DNA of 64,000 nucleotides from Salvelinus alpinus. Taxonomy: Eukaryota > Chordata > Actinopteri > Salmoniformes > Salmonidae. The position numbers were made by a program, and so were the translations under genes. The notes beneath the pieces were generated by a model, which did not search any database, was not told the origin of the DNA, and saw only the letters and a program-made list of their open reading frames with translations. Position 1 is the stretch's first letter. Each line of letters opens with the position of its first letter. Positions 53,101 to 64,000 of the stretch are shown here, piece after piece. The stretch spans positions 34,320,309 to 34,384,308 of the forward strand of contig NC_092090.1 in assembly GCF_045679555.1 (NCBI RefSeq), given 5' to 3'.

Positions 53101-55411
53101 TTGTTGAATAAAAAAGAAAATATACAGTGTATGTGTTAAAAAGATGCCCCTGTGGCCACAAACTAATCATGTGTTAGCGCTGCAGGTGGTGATGCTGGTT
53201 TCCTTTAGTTTACCTGAGCCCACTTATCACAAATTACAATCAGTCTCTGTGCCCTGGTGGACCGTTTCCCAGAAAGCAACTGTTTCCATTTCCCTGCCAG
53301 TTCCCTACTGTAGGTTGACTGCCCAGTCTACCCTGGCCTGCTCTAGTGCTCTCCAGTGAGGGTGCCCCAGTCCAGCACCCTGGTAGCGACTAGCGAGGCA
53401 ATTTACTGCAGATTAACGGCAGGATTTGGCCAAGCTAAGGGGCTGGAGAAACGCTCACCAGCCGCCCTGCGGGCACGTGGATTTCACTGGGCAATGCTGA
53501 AGGCTTACCGTCACCTCTGAGAGGGGATAGGATCATTAAACCTGCCACAACTGGGCCAAAGGGTTTCCTATAGATAGCTTCACGTCCAACCAGAGATAAA
53601 ACAGCAGTGATGCAATACTAGGTCAATTTGTTCCTCCTTGTTTGACCTCCTATGTGTGCTGAAATTAAATTCTCAAATTTAACTTGGTGATATTATGCCT
53701 CCAGCAAAGTTCCTTAAATTCCACACATGAACAACACGACAGAGTCACTTCAATATCTTCTGTATTGACTTCAGTCAGCAACCCCCCCCCCCCCCACCCT
53801 CCATCTCCATACCTGTGTTCCTCAGTCAGTGTCACGTGACCCGGAAGTGACCTTTGGATGGACCTCATTGACCAGTAGCCAGGCTAGTTCCTCCTCAGAA
53901 TGACCCATAACGCTCCTATAATAAAACAGAGAGACACTTTAGCAGTGGGACATAAAGAGTTAAAGCTTTAGTGGCTTCTAACCTTGAGAGGGAGCTGTGG
54001 AGAGGAGAGAGAAAAGAAAACTGCACCAGGCTGGCATACCGTTCCCCTGAGCCAAGCACCGCTGTGGTGCTATAGCTACTTTAAGATGCAGGGCCAGTGT
54101 GTTGACCAGCCCAGCATGCCTGTAAAACCCAGTGGATTAGCTGGCTCTTTGAGCTCTCCTTTTCTGTGGACCCTGCACTCAGCATAGATGATAATGAAAG
54201 TTCCTGGTTATAGCCCAGGCGAGGTACGAAATTGGCCCTTATATCAAAGCAGTCATCATACCAAATCAACCTGGTAAGCCACATATCTTTTCTACAATGC
54301 CAGCTATCTGTGACTAGATACCATTACATGAGGTAGAGGATTGAGGGGGCTTGCTATGCATCTTTGTACATAATGTGAGGCTGCAACCCTTCCCCTTCCT
54401 CCAGGGGAGGATAAAGGAGAGAGAGGGGAGGGAGAGAGCGAGAGAGAGAGATAATGGTTCCTCCTGCTGTACAGGCTGGCGACAGACCGGTTGAAACAGC
54501 TTATATCAATTGTTGCAATTGTGCTTGTGGGCGTTTTTAGGATTGTTTTTGGCCTATCTTTGAGCTGTGAATAAAACCAGTGGGCTGTAGTTAATGGTGT
54601 GAAAAATGGCATCCATTGAAGTGGACAAGCAAGCCCCAGGAATAGAATAGCTACATTACTTGATTGTCTCTGAGCATATTGTACATACGCTGACAAAACC
54701 ATTTTCATTGGACTTCCAGTGAAATTTCTGTAAGGTTGAATGTCACTGCACTGAAAGGGCACAAATACCCAAGAAGAAATTGGAGACATGTAGGTTATGA
54801 ATGTGTCTAAAAGAATAGCAACCCAAATTAATACAGTAGGTGACCTACTTCTCAAGAGAACAATTTTTCTCTCCATCGGCTGTACCAGGAAAACGCTAAG
54901 GGCAGCTAGATCACTATTACATTATGGTTCATTGTGACAGACTGAGGAACCTACAGTATTCACGTGGTTTTGGCCAAACTATTAATATCTGCTTTGCTCT
55001 GATTGGGTATCATGCATCGACCCAGTTTAGAATGAGCCTATAATGTGATTGTTCTGAGAAGCCCAACGTCATATCAAAAGCTTTAACAGCAGGCAACCAA
55101 GCATCTGCGGCCTCAAACATTTAAAAACCTTTCAATCAGGCATTTGATTCATTTGATCAATTCTGGCAATTCTGTTATAGGCCTACCAGACAGGGCATGC
55201 ATTGTCTGGTTCTTTTCCGGTTTTATGAATGTTTTTGATGATTCACACTGGAGTGCCCTTTAAGTGAGACATTCCACTCCATTCATATCCTCTCATCTGG
55301 CGCCAAACTCAGCATATTCCTTTTTTTGTTTTCAAGCACATTGCTTTTACTAAAATGTTTGTAGACTAATATGCATTGCAGTTGTTATACAGAATAGATT
55401 ATGTCCTGATA
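50151..55411 (+). other. insyn1: presumed insyn1 intron, 5.3 kb without recognised features
   Basis: Unique-looking sequence. A C-run at 53780-53797 and a GA-rich patch at 54418-54451 are visible. I looked for a continuation of the insyn1 helix (a V-SQIDKL-type segment) and did not find it. Confidence 0.45.
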
Positions 55412-57042
55412 CAGTGGAAGTCGAAAGTTTACATACACTTAGGTTGGAGCCATTAAAACTCATTTCTCAACCACTCCACAAACTTCTTGTTAACAAACTA
55501 TAGTTTTGGCAATTTGGTTAGGACATCTACTTCATGCATGACATAAGTAATTTTCCCAACAATTGTTTACAGACAGATTATTTCACTTATAACTCACTGT
55601 ATCACAATTCCAGTGGGTCAGAAGTTTACATACACTAAGTTGACTGTGCCTTTAAACAGCTTGGAAAATTCAGAAAATTATGTCATGGCTTTAGAAGCTT
55701 CTGATAGGCTAATTTACATTATTTGAGTCAATTGGAGGTGTTACTGTGGATGTATTTCAAGGCCTACCTTCAAACTCAGTGCCTCTCTGCTTGACATCAA
55801 AAGAAATCAGCCAAGACCTCAGAAAATAAATTGTGGACCTCCACAAGTCTGGTTCATCCTTGGGAGCAATTTCCAAACGCCTGAAGGTACCATGTTCATC
55901 TGTAAAAACAATAGTACTCAAGTATAAACACCATGGGACCATGCAGCCGTCATACCTCTCAGGAAGGAGACGCGTTCTGTCTCCTAGAGATGAACGTACT
56001 TTGGGGACGAAAGGTGCAAATCAATCCCAGAACAACAGCAAAGGACCTTGTGAAGATGCTGGAGGAAACAGGTACAAAAGTATCTATATCCACAGTAAAA
56101 TGAGTCCTATATCGACATAACCTGAAAGGCCGCTCAGCAAGGAAGAAGCCACTGCTCCAAAACCGCCATAAAAAAAGCCAGACTACGGTTTGCAACTGCA
56201 CATGGGGACAAAAATCGTACTTTTTGGAGAAATGTCCTCTGGTCTGATGAAACAAAAATAGAACTGTTTGGCCATAACGACCATAGTTATGTTTGGAGGG
56301 AAAAAGGGGGAGGCTTGCAAGCCGAAGAACACCATCCCAACCGTGAAGCATGGGGGTGGCAGCATCATGTTGTGGTGGTGCTTTGCTACAGGAGGGACTG
56401 GTGCACGTCACAAAATAGATGGCTTCATGAGTAAGGAAAATTATGTCGATATATTGAAGCAACATTTCAAGACATCAGTCAGGAAGTTAAAGCTTGGTCG
56501 CAAATGGGTCTTCCAAATGGACAATGGCCCCAAGCATACTTCCAAAGTTGTAGCAAAATGGCTTAAGGACAACAAAGTCAAGGTATTGGAGTGGCCATCA
56601 CAAAGCCCTGACCTCAATCCTATAGAAAATTTGAAGGCAGAACTGAAAAAGCGTGTGCGAGCAAGGAGGCCTACAAACCAGACTCAGTTACACCAGCTCT
56701 GTCAGGAGGAATGGGCCAAAATGCACCCACGTTATTGTGGGAAGCTTGTGAAAGGTTACCCGAAACGTTTGTCCCAAGTTAAACAATTTAAAGGTAATTC
56801 TACCAAATACTAATTGAGTGTATGTAAACTTCTGACCCACTGGGAATGTGATGAAAGAAATAGAAGCTGAAATAAATCATTCTTTCTACTATTATTCTGA
56901 CATTTCACATTCTTAAAATAAAGTGGTGATCCTTTACTGACCTAAGACAGGGAATTTTTACTAGGATTAAGTGTCAGGAATTGTGAAAAATTGAGTTTAA
57001 ATGTATTTGGCTAAGGTGTATGTAAATTTCCGACTTCAGCTG
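55412..57042 (+). mobile_element. Sleeping Beauty-type Tc1 transposon (IR/DR ends)
   Basis: TA dinucleotides flank 55412-57042 (1631 bp). Each end has two direct repeats in the IR/DR arrangement. On the left they are GTCGAAAGTTTACATACACT near 55420 and GGTCAGAAGTTTACATACAC near 55617. On the right their complements lie near 56816-56837 and 57015-57034. This is the architecture of the salmonid Tc1 subfamily from which Sleeping Beauty was reconstructed. It encloses a transposase pseudogene. It is a natural, inactive copy. Confidence 0.9.
55793..56813 (+). pseudogene. Tc1/Sleeping Beauty-family transposase pseudogene
   Basis: Recognisable parts in order: VDLHKSGSSLGAISKRLKVP (first helix-turn-helix) from about 55832; SGRRRVLSPRDERTL near 55963-56005; first catalytic aspartate in a WSDETKIELFG-type stretch near 56234; GGGSIML near 56350; second aspartate in QMDNGPKHTS near 56513-56545, where the usual DNDP has become DNGP; third acid in LNPIEN near 56614-56631, followed by LKAELKK. 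Lesions: no ATG at the expected start (about 55793), an in-frame TAA near 55826, frame changes around 56010-56110, and at least one more before 56268. The last 180 codons are open and end at 56813. Confidence 0.85.
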
Positions 57043-57239
57043 TATGTTGTAATGTATTATGTATTGGTCATTAATATGACAACTATTGAGAACTATTCAT
57101 TGTGAAGGGAATTGTTAATTGATTAAATACCTGTTTAGGGCTTTTAACATGTTCAGGTGCTCATTTTCAACCCCTTGAGTTGATGTCAGCATGGAAATCA
57201 AATTAGCATAATAAAGAAATCCCCATCAAACTCTGTCTG

Positions 57240-57720
57240 TTTAAGCTAGAGATATATTTTTTGCATGAGTTGCGTCTCAATCCACCCCATCCGCCAATGT
57301 CCGCTTCTGTGGTGGAAGGTGGCAGGGCTACAGCGCTGTTCGCCAGACCAGGACACATCCCGAAAATCGGTCTTCTCACAAAAACTTTTGCGGAGTCCGA
57401 ACGGTTTGGGCTTGAAAGTTGAGACTGTCACAAACGTGATGGTATTCTCCGTTTTGCTCTAGGACCCCCACAAGCTTCACGGGACTCGTCTGAAGTTGGT
57501 ACTGGCAATGTGCCAACTTCTGTCTGCAGTGTCCGAACAGTTTGGGCTACAAACTAATGTGACCCCACCATCAGAAGTTGAGCCCCTTACGAACACGCAC
57601 ACGGCGGACAAAAAATTGGACGAATTGGATAGGACATTTCCACGTCAACGGTATATGGGTCATTCCACGCAAAAAAAAATATCCGAAAAGCTTTTTTAAA
57701 TCTCTCAGATATAGGACAGA
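57240..57720. repeat. possible interspersed repeat with internal near-duplication
   Basis: GAGTCCGAACGGTTTGGGCT at about 57392-57411 recurs as GTGTCCGAACAGTTTGGGCT at about 57529-57548. I think this stretch occurs elsewhere in salmonid genomes but cannot name it. No domain is evident in its short open frames. Confidence 0.35.
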
Positions 57721-58368
57721 CACTTCAAATCATACTTCCTTTTTTTAATGTTCTTGTTTGCTTTGTTATTTTTTGTTGTTGAGGGGGTTACAGGTACAGT
57801 ATTCATGTTAATTTACACACTTTATACCAAACTGTATGTACTCATAGGCTGCCACATTAAATAATAAAAAGGTAAGAAATACATACAGAGAAATTATCAT
57901 ATTGATCACACAGGATTTTGTACTAATAAAATTGGTATGTAAAGAAAAATAAACAAAAAGAGGTGGGCTTACACCCCCAACCCCCCCCCCCCCCCAGTCC
58001 AACATGTCTCCATCCAATCCCCCACATCCAACGAAATCCCCCCCACGCTAAATATCCTTTAGATTAATTTTTAGACTGTTTTGCCATGTAGAATGTGGTT
58101 TGTAAAGCATTTCTGTGGGCTAATAGTACTAGAGGGTTTTTAAGAGAGTTTAGGCTGGAGTGACATGTTGTCCCAGGGTTCTGCTAAACTCAGCTGTGGA
58201 AGCAATTTTTTCTGCCTCATCTACAGGTGCTGAACCTAATTTGAAGGCACAATGCCTTAGCTTCAGTGAATGGGCAGTTTTGTTTATCTGTTTGTTATTA
58301 AGTGTACGTCTATGTCAGTGTTTGTCAACGTCTTGTACATATTTTTGGAAGCAGCTTTTTTCACCTTC
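57721..58368. other. unannotated stretch
   Basis: Contains a C-run near 57979-57996. No gene recognised. Confidence 0.4.
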
Positions 58369-58720
58369 TGTAACGTTCGTCGTTAAGGGTAGACCAAGGC
58401 GCAGCGTGATTTGGGTTCATCATACTTTATTTAAATGTGAACCAGCGAAAATAAAATATAAACACAACGAACGAAAAGCTTCGTCGTGCAAAATACATGC
58501 AACCAAACAAAGACAAGATCCCACAACTGAAGGTGGGAAAAAGGGCTGCCTAAGTATGATCCCCAATCAGAGACAACGATGGACAGCTACCTCTGATTGG
58601 GAACCATACTAAGAAAAAGAAAACATAGATATACAAAAACTAGAGTACCCACCCTAGTCACACCCTGACCTAACCAAAATATAGAGAATAAACAGGGATC
58701 TCTAAGGTCAGGGCGTGACA
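58369..58720 (-). mobile_element. solo LTR, minus strand
   Basis: 352 bp with TGTAACG...GTGACA ends and a 5-bp target duplication CCTTC at 58364-58368 and 58721-58725. Read on the minus strand it begins TGTCACGCCCTGACC, has the two family hairpins (arms 58719-58706 with 58670-58657, and 58607-58588 with 58575-58556) and an AATAAA near 58430. No internal sequence remains, as expected after recombination between two LTRs. Confidence 0.85.
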
Positions 58721-58739
58721 CCTTCTCCACCTGTAAATA

Positions 58740-59782
58740 CGCAGCCATAATTATTGTCACCCTTGGTAAAGATTAGCAAAAAAGACCATGTAAAATAAAA
58801 TAATACAAATACTGAGCTATATTGTATGCTCCAAAACATTTGGGAATTCTATTATTTTATGTTAATACAATTGCTCAGATAAAATGATTTTGTTTATAAA
58901 TTAATTTAAAGAAAAAAAAATAGAGGTCAAAATTATTGTCACCCCAATTTTCAATACTCTAGCACCCTTGCAAGGATAAGGACACTGAGCCTTAAATGTT
59001 TTATGAGATTGGAGAAGACATTGGGAGGGATCTTAAACCTCCTTCCTTCTTACTGAATCTTTCCAGATCCTTGATATCCTACGTCTGTTCTTATGGGCTA
59101 CTTTCTTCAATTCAAACCACTAGTTTTCAATAGGGTTTAAGTCTGGAGACTGCAAAATGTTGATATTGTGGTCAATTAACCATTTCTTTGTGATTTTGAT
59201 TCATGCTTGGGGTTATTGTCTTGCTGGAAGATCCACTTGTGGCCAACTGCCTCCTGGCAGAGACAACCAGGTTTTTGGCTAAAATGTCCAAGTACTTTGT
59301 AAAGTTCATGATGCCATTGACCTTAACTCCATTGGTCCCTTTTTGAGTGAAGAAAAAGCTCACATTGAAGAAAAAGCTCACATTTTCTTTTAAGGGCTAC
59401 AAGTAGAACACAAAACGATTTGACATAAACAGTTGCATTCATGAGTTATATTGAAAAATGTCAAAAAACATATCAGGTCCGCCGAGCTTCAAATGATCTC
59501 CAACTAGTCAGTGACAACTGTGTAGAGTTTGGAGTTTGTGACAGCATCTACGTGAGCGTATTACAGTATTATAGACACTTTGTCCTGGGATTTCCTATGA
59601 TCTTCTATGTAGACGAACCGTTTACATTCTAACGATTCTTGTGTGGCTCTGTGTCGTTATCCTCACAAGGGTAGGGTGCTGGTGTACTGAAAACAGGCGT
59701 GCCAATAATTATGTGTTGTTTATTTTACACAGTATTTTTTGCTCATCTTCATCAAGGGTGCCAATAGTTATGGACCTGACTG
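58740..59782. mobile_element. Tc1-like element with two 3'-type ends
   Basis: The left end (CAGCCATAATTATTGTCACC) and right end (GTGCCAATAGTTATGGACCT) are inverted and flanked on the right by TA. On the minus strand 59340-58990 is a decayed transposase C-terminal half. The right end near 59650-59700 (GTGTCGTTATCCTCACAAGG) carries, in the opposite orientation, the same post-transposase block as the left at 58960-58995. The middle (about 59397-59640) is not obviously Tc1. It is therefore a rearranged, inactive composite of the 713/42936 family. Confidence 0.7.
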
Positions 59783-59784
59783 TA

Positions 59785-64000
<4,216 letters not shown>

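Noticed and set aside
54304..54876. 190-codon open frame, minus strand
   Set aside because: Includes a GA/CT-rich patch and no recognisable domain; likely chance.
58160..58612. 150-codon open frame, plus strand
   Set aside because: Runs antisense into the solo LTR at 58369; not a gene.

Overview
This window looks like a gene-poor, repeat-dense stretch of a teleost genome, most likely a salmonid. I base that on several Tc1-like DNA transposons of the kind abundant in salmonids, one of them with Sleeping Beauty-type IR/DR ends. Other support is an L2/RSg-1-like LINE whose 3' tail ends in GGTTAAATAAAGGT, TTAA-flanked piggyBac-like non-autonomous elements, long (CA)n/(TG)n/(GA)n microsatellites and spliced host-gene structure. 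I see no prokaryotic genes, operons, rRNA, functional tRNA or CRISPR array. These assignments come from recognising families by eye; no database was searched.

Host gene. The only host protein-coding sequence I can support is one 50-codon first coding exon at 48613-48762 (+) with a consensus splice donor. It encodes the N-terminus of inhibitory synaptic factor 1 (insyn1; human INSYN1/C15orf59). A plausible promoter and 5'UTR lie at about 45.6-48.6 kb, including a likely non-coding exon ending at 46282, an acceptor at 46877 and an overlapping upstream ORF. The rest of the window to 64 kb would be its first coding intron; no second coding exon was found.

Layout. 0.7-1.6 kb: Tc1-like remnant. 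1.87-4.75 kb: almost pure pyrimidine satellite. 5.8-7.3 kb: two Tc1 halves fused. 8.2 and 11.9 kb: SINE-type or other interspersed repeats. 13.1-15.3 kb: CACATGTG-rich repeat around a broken LINE. 17.3-18.3 kb: piggyBac-like element. 19.5-23.65 kb: 28-bp minisatellite with two kinds of higher-order repeat. 24.9-25.9 kb: (TG)n, then the 3' end of an LTR element. 26.4 kb: LTR-like repeat. 27.2-28.7 kb: Tc1-like element whose third catalytic residue is deleted. 29.3-31.7 kb: microsatellites. 32.5-35.55 kb: LINE split by a piggyBac-like element with a TTAA duplication. 36.1-39.4 kb: complete, very young, two-LTR non-autonomous retrotransposon with a 5-bp target duplication and a long repetitive reading frame. 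42.8-44.8 kb: nested Tc1, MITE, piggyBac-like and LINE pieces. 45.6-48.8 kb: insyn1 5' region. 55.4-57.0 kb: Sleeping Beauty-type Tc1 element. 58.37-58.72 kb: solo LTR. 58.74-59.78 kb: Tc1-like element with two like ends. 62.2 kb: (GA)n.

Most notable observation. Three divergent LTRs of one family (about 25.5, 36.1/38.9 and 58.4 kb) share two hairpins. Apart from the two outermost positions of one arm pair, every departure from Watson-Crick pairing is a G.U wobble when read on the transcript strand, and there are compensatory changes between copies. That pattern suggests a selected RNA structure in this element family.
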